This document shows, piece by piece, positions 14,400 through 21,861 of a stretch of 32,357 nucleotides of DNA. This DNA is from Bacteroidales bacterium. Lineage in GTDB: Bacteria; Bacteroidota; Bacteroidia; Bacteroidales; ML635J-15. Each line of letters starts with the position of its first letter. The stretch's first letter is position 1. The stretch spans positions 1 to 32,357 of the forward strand of contig JAFZWY010000013.1 of the NCBI GenBank assembly GCA_017617125.1, read 5' to 3'. A model generated the notes under the pieces. The model did not search any database, was not told the origin of the DNA, and saw only the letters and a list, made by a program, of their open reading frames with translations. The translations under genes were made by a program, and so were the position numbers.

Positions 14400-15311
14400 A
14401 TGAAAGGATTCGTATCAAAATCAACTTATATTTTTGCAATTGCTGCTGCAATATGCCTAATTAGCTGCACAAATCACGCCGCCGAGAAAGTCGAAGAAAA
14501 AATCATTGAAAAGGCAATAGACAAGGGCGTTGAGAAATTGGAAGAAGGTCTGAACATAGTCTTCGACAAAGCCAGAGATTATTACAATGAACATTTTTCA
14601 CCAGACTCGAGCCAAGTCCCATATTACGAGAAACTTGAAATTCCACAGTCGAAAAAGAAACTCAAGGAACAGGTTGTCGAGCACAAGGGATACACCGTGA
14701 GTTACAACACTACCTGGCTCATTCCCAACTGGGTGGCCTACGAACTTACCGACGAAGAAGTCGTCGGACAGGCTTCGCGAGCCGACAAGTTTATCCCCGA
14801 CCCCGACATCACTGGCCGCTGCTCAACAACCGACGACTACAAAGGTTCGGGCTACGACCGCGGTCACATGGCTCCCGCCGGTGATATGAAATGGGACGAT
14901 AAGGCAATGGAAGAAAGTTTCTACACCACCAACATCTGCCCGCAAGACCACAACCTCAACGCTGGCGACTGGAAGGAACTCGAAGAGCAGGTGCGCGACT
15001 GGGCGATAAAGAACGAAAAGGTATATGTGGTGTGCGGACCTATCGTGAAGAAAAATTACACAACTGTCGGAGCAAACAATGTCGCTGTGCCCGATTCGTT
15101 CTACAAGGTAGTGCTGATGTCCAGGGACGGTAGCTGGCGTTCACTCGGTTTTGTCTTTGCCAACAAAGCTGGCAACAAACCGCTCGACACCTACGCAAAG
15201 TCAGTCGATGAAGTTGAAAAACTCACTGGTCTGGACTTTTTCTCCGTCCTTCCCGACGATATTGAAAACGAAATTGAGAAAAATAAGTCGTTTGAAGAAT
15301 TTGAGAGATAG
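14400..15311 (+). CDS. DNA/RNA non-specific endonuclease (NUC1 family) lipoprotein
   Basis: This 303-residue protein starts at ATG 14400. The frame is open further upstream, but only across anmK in another frame. The N-terminus has a lipoprotein signal ending LISC (C23). A charged helical linker (about 28-65, repeated K/E) follows. The nuclease domain, about 95-295, has the beta-beta-alpha-metal signature DRGHMAPAGDM (153-163), with H156 as the expected general base. TTNICPQDHNLNAGDWKELE (176-195) supplies the Mg-binding asparagine region. Such enzymes cut DNA and RNA without sequence preference. The lipid anchor places this one in the envelope, where it may degrade external nucleic acid. The RAYT gene begins 5 bp later and the EEP gene follows it, so the three may be one transcript. 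Confidence 0.88.
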   Translation: MKGFVSKSTYIFAIAAAICLISCTNHAAEKVEEKIIEKAIDKGVEKLEEGLNIVFDKARDYYNEHFSPDSSQVPYYEKLEIPQSKKKLKEQVVEHKGYTVSYNTTWLIPNWVAYELTDEEVVGQASRADKFIPDPDITGRCSTTDDYKGSGYDRGHMAPAGDMKWDDKAMEESFYTTNICPQDHNLNAGDWKELEEQVRDWAIKNEKVYVVCGPIVKKNYTTVGANNVAVPDSFYKVVLMSRDGSWRSLGFVFANKAGNKPLDTYAKSVDEVEKLTGLDFFSVLPDDIENEIEKNKSFEEFER

Positions 15312-15316
15312 GCGAA

Positions 15317-16066
15317 ATGGATAACAAGGACACAATGCTGCACGACCATTGCAGGGGCTACCTCCCTCACATCGAGAACAAGCAGTACCAGATGATCACA
15401 TTCCGTCTATACGATTCTGTTCCGAAGGAAGTTGTCGAAGAGTGGAAAGAAACGTTGTCCCTTCTGGGTCAGCTGACTTCCAGTCAGCGCGAACAGCAAG
15501 AGCAGGCAACTGGTCTGCGGGAACCCAGAAGACACTCATTTTCCACCTACAAGACAGAAGCGGATAGACTTCTCGCCCTGCTTGACAAATACGAAGATGC
15601 TGGTTACGGAAGCTGTGTCCTAAAGAATGACAATGTTGCCAAAATCGTACACGATGCCATTTTCTTCTATCACGGAAAAAAATACAATGTCATCAGTTGG
15701 TGCATAATGCCCAATCACGTTCATGTGCTGATAGAAGTAATGAAAAACATCTCCCTTTCGAGCATTTTGCATAGCTGGCGGTCGTTCTCGAGCAACGAAA
15801 TTAACAAAGTGCTGAACCGCAGTGGCCGGCTTTGGATGCCTGAATATTTCGACAGATTCATCAGAGACAACGACCACTTCAATAATGTTGTAGATTACAT
15901 ACACAACAATCCCGTAAAGGCAGGACTTGTGAAAGAAGCAACAGATTACAAATGGAGTAGTGCTGGGTATGCAAACTTTTTCCCCTTGTGCCTCAAGCAG
16001 GATGCTTGTGAACCCGGGGAAAAAGAAGTTTGCAACGCCAACGAAAAATCAATCGACAAACACTAA
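15317..16066 (+). CDS. REP-associated tyrosine transposase (RAYT, Y1/IS200-like)
   Basis: This 249-residue protein is a single-domain HUH transposase. The HUH motif is MPNHVHVLIE (131-140, H134 and H136). The tyrosine lies in the helix VVDYIHNNPVKAGLV (Y194), and YKWSSAGY follows. N-terminal residues (NKQYQMITFRLYDSVPKEV) match RAYT openings. RAYTs act in trans on REP palindromes and are usually single-copy domesticated genes. Residues about 51-72 do not belong to the domain. They are encoded by a REP-like sequence inserted in frame (see 15467-15535) and enlarge the loop before the KYEDAGYGSCVLKN segment. The catalytic residues look intact. The gene is sandwiched between the nuclease (5 bp) and the EEP gene (9 bp). 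Confidence 0.9.
   Translation: MDNKDTMLHDHCRGYLPHIENKQYQMITFRLYDSVPKEVVEEWKETLSLLGQLTSSQREQQEQATGLREPRRHSFSTYKTEADRLLALLDKYEDAGYGSCVLKNDNVAKIVHDAIFFYHGKKYNVISWCIMPNHVHVLIEVMKNISLSSILHSWRSFSSNEINKVLNRSGRLWMPEYFDRFIRDNDHFNNVVDYIHNNPVKAGLVKEATDYKWSSAGYANFFPLCLKQDACEPGEKEVCNANEKSIDKH
15467..15535 (+). repeat. REP-like element inside the RAYT gene
   Basis: GCTGAC-TTCCA-GTCAGC (15472-15488) is a perfect 6-bp-arm hairpin. It is followed by GCGCGAACAGCAAGAGCA and a second imperfect dyad, GCAACTGGTCTGC (about 15506-15518). Read in another frame the segment encodes SADFQSARTARAGNWSAG, a string I recognise as typical of REP-like repeats translated by chance. The length keeps the RAYT frame open. Confidence 0.65.
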
Positions 16067-16075
16067 AACAAAAAT

Positions 16076-17182
16076 ATGAAAACACTAAGAATCCTATTCC
16101 GCACAATAATAATACTGATAGTTATTGCAGTTTTTACGATAGGTGGCTACATTGCATACCTACAAATAAACTACTACCGCATAGACGATGGTGTCGAACT
16201 GCCAGTAAGCAATCCACGCACCGAAAAAGTTGAAGTTGGAAAACAATACTCCGTAATGACCTACAACATCGGATTCGGAGCCTACGACCACGAATACTCG
16301 TTCTTTATGGACAAAGGCCGCATGAACGACGGCACCGAAGTGTGTGGAACATACGGCAAGGCAAAAAGCAAGGAAGTTGTCTCGACAAATACACACGGAG
16401 CAAAAAGTCACATCGAAACCCACAGCCCCGACTTTTGCATTCTGCAGGAAGTTGACACAGCCTCCACACGCAGCTTCTTCGTCAACCAGCGCGACATCAT
16501 AGAGTCGGCTTTCGACGACTATTGCAGCGTTTATGGTGAAAATTTCCACTCTTCCTACCTCTGCTATCCGCTAAACGACCCGCACGGAAGCGTCCGCGCC
16601 GGACTTCTCACTCTCAGTCGCTACAAGGTTGACAAGGCTATTCGCCGCAGTTATCCAGTTGACGAAAGTTTCATAACAAAGTTCTTCGACCTCGACAGAT
16701 GCTTTGTAATATCACGCATACCAACCAACAACGACAAAGAACTTGTGCTGATAAACAGCCACATGTCGGCATACGACGAAGGCGGACTGATACGGCAACA
16801 GCAACTTGAACTATTGCGCAGTGTCCTTGTCGAAGAATACAACAAAGGCAACTTCGTAATCGTTGGCGGCGACTTCAACCACGCACTATGCGGCACCGTG
16901 GAGGCATTTGCAAGCCAGCAGCTGGTTCCAGAATGGGTTTCGGTAATGGAAGACAGCGAAATCCCCGAACATTTCAGAATCGTGGAAGCCAAGAATGTCA
17001 AGGAGGTGCCAACCTGCCGCAGTACCGACATGCCATACACCAAAGGTGTTAACTACACCGCCGTCCTCGACGGATTCATCGTTTCCGACAACATCGAAGC
17101 CGAAGCCATAAACTACGATGCCGACTTCATGTACAGCGACCACAACCCTGTGATAATGGAGTTTAAATTAAAAAATGAATAA
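16076..17182 (+). CDS. Membrane-anchored endonuclease/exonuclease/phosphatase (EEP) family protein
   Basis: This 368-residue protein has one N-terminal membrane segment (about 5-30, ILFRTIIILIVIAVFTIGGY) that would place the catalytic domain outside the cytoplasm. The EEP fold (DNase I/exonuclease III/sphingomyelinase superfamily) is marked by VMTYNIGFG near 61, the metal glutamate in ILQEVDTAS near 123, NSHMSAYDEGG near 223, GGDFNHAL near 264, LDGFIVSD and the catalytic SDHNPVI near 355. The substrate (DNA, RNA, phosphoinositide or other phosphodiester) cannot be told from sequence. It is 9 bp downstream of the RAYT gene and near the lipoprotein nuclease. A joint role in extracellular phosphodiester breakdown is plausible but inferred. 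Confidence 0.85.
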   Translation: MKTLRILFRTIIILIVIAVFTIGGYIAYLQINYYRIDDGVELPVSNPRTEKVEVGKQYSVMTYNIGFGAYDHEYSFFMDKGRMNDGTEVCGTYGKAKSKEVVSTNTHGAKSHIETHSPDFCILQEVDTASTRSFFVNQRDIIESAFDDYCSVYGENFHSSYLCYPLNDPHGSVRAGLLTLSRYKVDKAIRRSYPVDESFITKFFDLDRCFVISRIPTNNDKELVLINSHMSAYDEGGLIRQQQLELLRSVLVEEYNKGNFVIVGGDFNHALCGTVEAFASQQLVPEWVSVMEDSEIPEHFRIVEAKNVKEVPTCRSTDMPYTKGVNYTAVLDGFIVSDNIEAEAINYDADFMYSDHNPVIMEFKLKNE

Positions 17183-17194
17183 TTAATCCGATTT

Positions 17195-17222
17195 GTAGTC
17201 GCGCAATGCATTGCGTGACTAC
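17195..17222. repeat. 28-bp near-perfect palindrome between convergent genes
   Basis: GTAGTCGCGCAATG (17195-17208) and CATTGCGTGACTAC (17209-17222) are reverse complements except at one position. The core GCAATGCATTGC is perfect. It lies between the convergent EEP and MORN genes with no T run, so it looks like a dispersed palindromic repeat rather than a standard terminator. Confidence 0.7.
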
Positions 17223-17252
17223 GACGTAAAACAAAACCAACAACCAACCTTC

Positions 17253-18818
17253 CTATTTCTTTCTACCAGGTTTCTGAACCTTCACATTGTCAATCTTGAT
17301 AAGATTGCCGAAACGGTAAGTTCGTGTCATATAGACAGTTCCATCGGGATTGTATTTATACCAAACCTTATGTTTCAAACCACCGCGATATTCGCCTACG
17401 GTCTCAATCTGACCATTGGGATATAGCCATTTGTGCAATCCTATTGCATCACCGTCGCGGTAACTACCCGAAAAGCACAGCTTGTTGCTATCGACATAAT
17501 AAGACTTCCATTCTCCAGTCATTTCGTCGGCTGAATACGAACCATACTGAACAACATCGCCGATATGCGATTCCCACTCGCCGGTTTTTAGTCCTTCGGC
17601 ATACGAACCTTTAACCAACAAGTTGCCAATAGAATCATATTCTTCGTATGCACCGTCGAGAAGCCCGTCGTAATAGTTTTCGACACGACGCTTGCTACCA
17701 TTCGGATACAGCCACGTCCACTCGCCAACAGGCTTGTCGTTTTCGTATTCACCCTGCATTTCGGGGTTTCCGCTGGAGTAGAAATACGACCACTCACCAG
17801 TCATCTTTCCTTTGCGGTACGAGCCTTCGGCATAAAAATAATCCCAATATCCATCATACAAGCGCCATTTGCCAGTTCGCTTTCCGCTCTCGTCAAACAG
17901 CCCCTCGCCAACCAAAACACTTTCGGAAGAATACTCCCTCGACTTTATCAATTTGCCGTTTTCATCGTATTCCTTATGTATTCCTATGGGCATATTATGC
18001 AGAAATGAACCTTCGGTCTTTATCTGGCCATTGTCGTAGAACGTTTTCTTGTACTCGGCCATTTCTACATCCGCCAATGTGGTATCATTTTCCACAGAGA
18101 ATGGTTTTCCATCGACAAACCTCTGTTCATCAACAAGCCTTCCCGACTGGTCGAAATTGCGCTGCACTCCGTTGACCTTACCATTATAATATTGTGTTTC
18201 GGTCTTTTTGGCTCCCGACGGGTAAAACTCCACCCAACGGCCTTGCTTTTGTCCGTTATCATCGGTACGGTTTATCTTTTGTGTCTGAACAAGATAACCT
18301 TTCCGATATGTTATTATTGAAATTATCGTACTATCGCGGTCGAATTCGTAGCCTTCGCCATCGCGCTTGTCGCCTACATACTTATAAACATATTGCAAAT
18401 AGCCGTCCTTGTTGTAGAAATACGAATTTCCCTCGCGCGATCCGTTCAAGAACAATTCTTTGGAATCCAAATAGTAAACTTTTACCGAATCGTCGTTGTA
18501 GTAAAACTTATAGCTATAGGAAAAACCGTTTTTCTTTCCGTCGCGGTATGTTATTGATTTTTCGAGATTTCCGTCCTGAGCGTAAAAATTCCAAATGCTG
18601 TCGAGTTCGAACATTGTGCGCGCACCCTCCGACTTCAAAGTTCCGTCCTCGTAATAGCTTTTCCAAAATCCATCGGGCTTGCCATTGCGCAAAGTGCCTT
18701 CGCTCGACACCGCACCGTTAGGATAGCGGTATTGCACGAATCCGTCATTCTGAGCGAACAGCGAAGCTGCAAACATCAGGGCAATCGTAAAAAGCAATAT
18801 TTTGGAATAAAATTTCAT
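17253..18818 (-). CDS. Exported MORN-repeat (MORN_2) protein
   Basis: This 521-residue protein has a signal peptide (MKFYSKILLFTIALMFAASL, cleavage near FAQ-N) and then about fifteen tandem beta-hairpin repeats of the form GxWxxYYxxGxxxxxGxYxxG. Examples are GKMTGEWSYFYSSGN, PVGEWTWLYPNGSKR, LKTGEWESHIGDVVQYGSY and AIGLHKWLYPNGQIE. These MORN_2 repeats form elongated beta sheets and are frequent in exported Bacteroidetes proteins, often labelled YwqK-like antitoxins without functional proof. The last residues (KIDNVKVQKPGRKK) are basic. The gene begins 18 bp after the exported deformylase gene on the same strand, so the two are probably one operon. The role is unknown; a structural or binding role in the envelope is inferred. 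Confidence 0.85.
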   Translation of the reverse strand: MKFYSKILLFTIALMFAASLFAQNDGFVQYRYPNGAVSSEGTLRNGKPDGFWKSYYEDGTLKSEGARTMFELDSIWNFYAQDGNLEKSITYRDGKKNGFSYSYKFYYNDDSVKVYYLDSKELFLNGSREGNSYFYNKDGYLQYVYKYVGDKRDGEGYEFDRDSTIISIITYRKGYLVQTQKINRTDDNGQKQGRWVEFYPSGAKKTETQYYNGKVNGVQRNFDQSGRLVDEQRFVDGKPFSVENDTTLADVEMAEYKKTFYDNGQIKTEGSFLHNMPIGIHKEYDENGKLIKSREYSSESVLVGEGLFDESGKRTGKWRLYDGYWDYFYAEGSYRKGKMTGEWSYFYSSGNPEMQGEYENDKPVGEWTWLYPNGSKRRVENYYDGLLDGAYEEYDSIGNLLVKGSYAEGLKTGEWESHIGDVVQYGSYSADEMTGEWKSYYVDSNKLCFSGSYRDGDAIGLHKWLYPNGQIETVGEYRGGLKHKVWYKYNPDGTVYMTRTYRFGNLIKIDNVKVQKPGRKK

Positions 18819-18836
18819 GTTTCTGCATTAATTCTT

Positions 18837-19457
18837 TTAAAAAGCATCATTCTCCTTCTGGCGGTCGAAAAACATCACGGCATTCAAATGGTCGATTTCG
18901 TGCTGGAAAATATGAGCGGTATATTGATGGTCAATCTTCTCCTCGTGGAATTTCCCGTTCGCATCATAGTAAGCGACCTTAACCCAAGTTGCACGATACG
19001 AAAAACCTTCAATTTCTGGATAGTTCCCGCCATCGGGCACCGAAAGACAGCCGTCGCCGCGACGTGCAACCGAATCGGAGTACTCAACAATCTGCGGATT
19101 GAAATAAAACTCCCACGGATGTTCGCCATTATCGGAGGTTTTGTCCCAACGCTGCACGCATATCACCTTGCGGTTTATCCCAACCTGCGGGGCAGCAATC
19201 CCAACGCCTTCCTCCTGTGCAACCAAGCACATTCGCTGCGCCAGATAATTCCATATTGTATCACTCACATCCACATCTATCGACGGAGTGCGCAGCACAA
19301 TAGAATCGGACATATCAAATATATTCAGAATCCTTAAGCCATCGCTTTGCGACGTTATCAATGCGTACTCGGCATCGGTAACGGCGACATACTTTGCTTG
19401 CCCCGACATAAAAGCAGGAATGCAGGCAAGTATAAAAACGACAAACGACCTAAACAT
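18837..19457 (-). CDS. Exported peptide deformylase homologue
   Basis: The protein has 206 residues from ATG 19457; ATG 19463 is two codons upstream. It begins with a signal peptide (MFRSFVVFILACIPAFMSGQ, likely cleavage near residue 20-22). The rest is a peptide deformylase domain: GVGIAAPQVG (84-93, with Q91), GDGCLSVP (134-141, metal ligand C137, usual motif EGCLS) and FQHEIDHL (184-191, metal ligands H186 and H190, catalytic E187). All catalytic residues are present. Deformylase normally removes formyl groups from nascent chains in the cytoplasm, so a secreted form is unusual; it could act on secreted or foreign formyl-peptides (inference). This copy is unlikely to be the housekeeping def gene. 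It is followed at 18 bp by the MORN gene. Confidence 0.85.
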   Translation of the reverse strand: MFRSFVVFILACIPAFMSGQAKYVAVTDAEYALITSQSDGLRILNIFDMSDSIVLRTPSIDVDVSDTIWNYLAQRMCLVAQEEGVGIAAPQVGINRKVICVQRWDKTSDNGEHPWEFYFNPQIVEYSDSVARRGDGCLSVPDGGNYPEIEGFSYRATWVKVAYYDANGKFHEEKIDHQYTAHIFQHEIDHLNAVMFFDRQKENDAF

Positions 19458-19477
19458 ACTCATATATTTTTAGGAAA

Positions 19478-19485
19478 CAAAAATA
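19478..19485 (-). promoter_or_regulatory. Candidate -7 box for the deformylase-MORN operon
   Basis: On the minus strand the sequence is TATTTTTG, matching TAnnTTTG, about 15-20 bp before the start codon. No TTTG was found at the -33 position. Confidence 0.35.
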
Positions 19486-19577
19486 AGGATTTTTTCTAAG
19501 CGAAAGAAAATTATTGACACCACAAAATTTTGTTCAAAAAAAATCGCTATCCAAACCAAAACAGACAAAATAAATAG

Positions 19578-19585
19578 TAACTTTG
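19578..19585 (+). promoter_or_regulatory. Candidate -7 box for purL (TAACTTTG)
   Basis: TAACTTTG followed by TGG matches the -7 consensus and lies 32 bp before the purL ATG at 19618. It overlaps an in-frame upstream GTG (19585), which argues against that codon as the start. No clear -33 box was found. Confidence 0.55.
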
Positions 19586-19617
19586 TGGCTTATTTGATAA
19601 CAATAAAATTATATACT

Positions 19618-21849
19618 ATGTCGAAGGAAAACATTGAATTTTCGGATGCTAAAGCATTAGGTCTCAACGAAGAAGAATTTGAAAAGATAAAACAACTGCT
19701 TGGCAGGACACCAAACTACACCGAGCTGAGCATATATTCAGTAATGTGGAGTGAGCACGCCTCCTACAAAAACTCCATCCGCTGGATCAAGACACTCCCA
19801 CGCAAAGGTGGTTGCTTGCTTACTGGTGCCGGAGAAGAAAACGCAGGTTTGGTCGATATAGGCAACGGACTTGCATGTGCTTTCAAAATAGAATCTCACA
19901 ACCACCCGTCAGCAGTAGAACCATACCAGGGAGCTGCAACCGGCGTTGGAGGTATCAACCGTGACATCTTCACTATGGGAGCACGCCCAGTGGCACAACT
20001 CAACTCGTTGCGTTTCGGAAATATCGAAAACGAACATACAAAATGGTTACTCCGCCGCGTGGTAAAGGGAATCGGTGACTATGGAAACGCTTTCGGCGTA
20101 CCGGTACTCGGTGGCGAAGTCAATTTCGACGAATCATACAACACTAACCCGCTTGTTAATGCAATGTCGGTAGGTATCATGGACAAGAACGACATGATTT
20201 CGGCAATCGCAAAAGGCAAGGGCAATCCAATATACATCGTTGGTTCTTCAACTGGCAAGGACGGTATTCACGGTGCAACATTTGCATCAGCCGACCTCAC
20301 CGAAGATTCCGCCGACGACATACCATCAATTCAGGTTGGTGACCCGTTCCAGGAAAAACTTTTGCTCGAAGCTTCGTTGGAACTTGCAAAGACCGACGCT
20401 ATCGTAGGTATGCAGGATATGGGTGCAGCAGGTATCATCTGCTCGACTTCGGAAATGTCGGCAAAGGGCGAAAGCGGTATGAACATCGACCTTTCGCTTG
20501 TTCCATTGCGTCAGAACAACATGGAAGCATGGGAAATATTGCTTTCGGAATCGCAAGAACGTATGCTTGTCTGCATAAAGAAGGGAAAAGAACATATTGT
20601 TGAGGAAATTTTTGCAAAATGGGACCTCAACTGCGCACGCATAGGTGAAGTTATCGACGAGGACAAGCTCATCTTCTCGTACAAGGGCGAAGTTGTTGCC
20701 GAAGTTCCTGCCGAAAGCCTCGTTCTCGGTGGCGGTGCTCCAGTTTACGAACGCGAATACATAGAGCCTGAATTCATGAAGGACTACAAGCACTTCGACA
20801 TAAATTCAATTCCAGAAGAAGATGTTGATCTTCACGATGTTGCAACTTTCTTGACTGGACATCCGAACATTGCTTCGAAACGCTGGGTTTACGAGCAGTA
20901 CGACTCAATGGTACGCACAGTAAACATGACAACCAACAAACCGTCGGATGCAGGTATGGTAAACGTAAAGGGAACAAACACTGCACTTGCTCTTACAACC
21001 GACTGCAACAGCCGCTACGTTAAGGCTGACCCCGAAAAGGGTACCGCAATAGCAGTTGCCGAAGCTGCACGTAACATTGCATGTACAGGTGCAAAGCCGG
21101 TGGCAATCACCGACTGCATGAACTTTGGTTCGCCATACAATCCACAAGCTTACTGGCAGTTTGTAATGTCGATAAAAGGTATGGGCGAAGCTTGCCGTGC
21201 TTTCGACACTCCTGTTACAGGTGGTAACGTATCGTTCTACAATCAGACTACCATCGCAGGCAAGACCGAACCAGTTGACCCGACTCCAGTAATTGGTATG
21301 CTCGGTATCTTGTCCGACAAGAGCAACCATGTTCCGCTGTGCTTCGACCGCAAGGGCGATGTAATTTATCTGATTGGCGAAAGCTCCGACGACATCAACT
21401 GCTCCGAATACCTATATTCATATCATAGAGTAAAGAAGTCGCCTGCTCCTAAGTTCGACCTCGATTTCGAAGTAAGACTGTCGAAATTGTTGCAAGTTCT
21501 TGCTGCAAAGAAACTCGTAAAGTCTATGCACGATGTTTCAGACGGCGGCTTGTACATCACTCTTCTCGAATCGGCAATGCCTAACAACCTCGGTTTCGAC
21601 ATCACCACAGCTAGCGAATTCCGTACCGATGCCTTCCTGTTCGGAGAATCGCAGGGCCGAGTTGTTGTTTCGATGAACGAAGACCAGGAAGACGAATTCG
21701 TTGACTTCATGATGAAGGAAAAAGTTCCGTTCTCGTTGCTCGGTCATGTAACAAAGGGCGAATTGAGAATCGACGACGAATCATTCGGCTTCATAAAGGA
21801 CGCCAAGGAACTCTACGACAATGCCATTGGCAAGATAATGGAAAAATAA
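19618..21849 (+). CDS. purL: Phosphoribosylformylglycinamidine synthase subunit PurL
   Basis: PurL converts FGAR, ATP and ammonia (from glutamine, via PurQ and PurS in the split enzyme) to FGAM in purine synthesis. The 743-residue protein is the small PurL type. It contains [20 protein letters not shown] near 26-45, the substrate motif [20 protein letters not shown] near 90-109, [16 protein letters not shown] and [11 protein letters not shown]. The second half-repeat has [17 protein letters not shown] and [11 protein letters not shown]. The start is taken at ATG 19618, not at the upstream GTG, because the -7 promoter box overlaps that GTG. PurQ and PurS are not in the window. The DUF748 gene follows at 12 bp and may be co-transcribed. 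Confidence 0.94.
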   Translation: MSKENIEFSDAKALGLNEEEFEKIKQLLGRTPNYTELSIYSVMWSEHASYKNSIRWIKTLPRKGGCLLTGAGEENAGLVDIGNGLACAFKIESHNHPSAVEPYQGAATGVGGINRDIFTMGARPVAQLNSLRFGNIENEHTKWLLRRVVKGIGDYGNAFGVPVLGGEVNFDESYNTNPLVNAMSVGIMDKNDMISAIAKGKGNPIYIVGSSTGKDGIHGATFASADLTEDSADDIPSIQVGDPFQEKLLLEASLELAKTDAIVGMQDMGAAGIICSTSEMSAKGESGMNIDLSLVPLRQNNMEAWEILLSESQERMLVCIKKGKEHIVEEIFAKWDLNCARIGEVIDEDKLIFSYKGEVVAEVPAESLVLGGGAPVYEREYIEPEFMKDYKHFDINSIPEEDVDLHDVATFLTGHPNIASKRWVYEQYDSMVRTVNMTTNKPSDAGMVNVKGTNTALALTTDCNSRYVKADPEKGTAIAVAEAARNIACTGAKPVAITDCMNFGSPYNPQAYWQFVMSIKGMGEACRAFDTPVTGGNVSFYNQTTIAGKTEPVDPTPVIGMLGILSDKSNHVPLCFDRKGDVIYLIGESSDDINCSEYLYSYHRVKKSPAPKFDLDFEVRLSKLLQVLAAKKLVKSMHDVSDGGLYITLLESAMPNNLGFDITTASEFRTDAFLFGESQGRVVVSMNEDQEDEFVDFMMKEKVPFSLLGHVTKGELRIDDESFGFIKDAKELYDNAIGKIMEK

Positions 21850-21861
21850 AACCATAATAAT

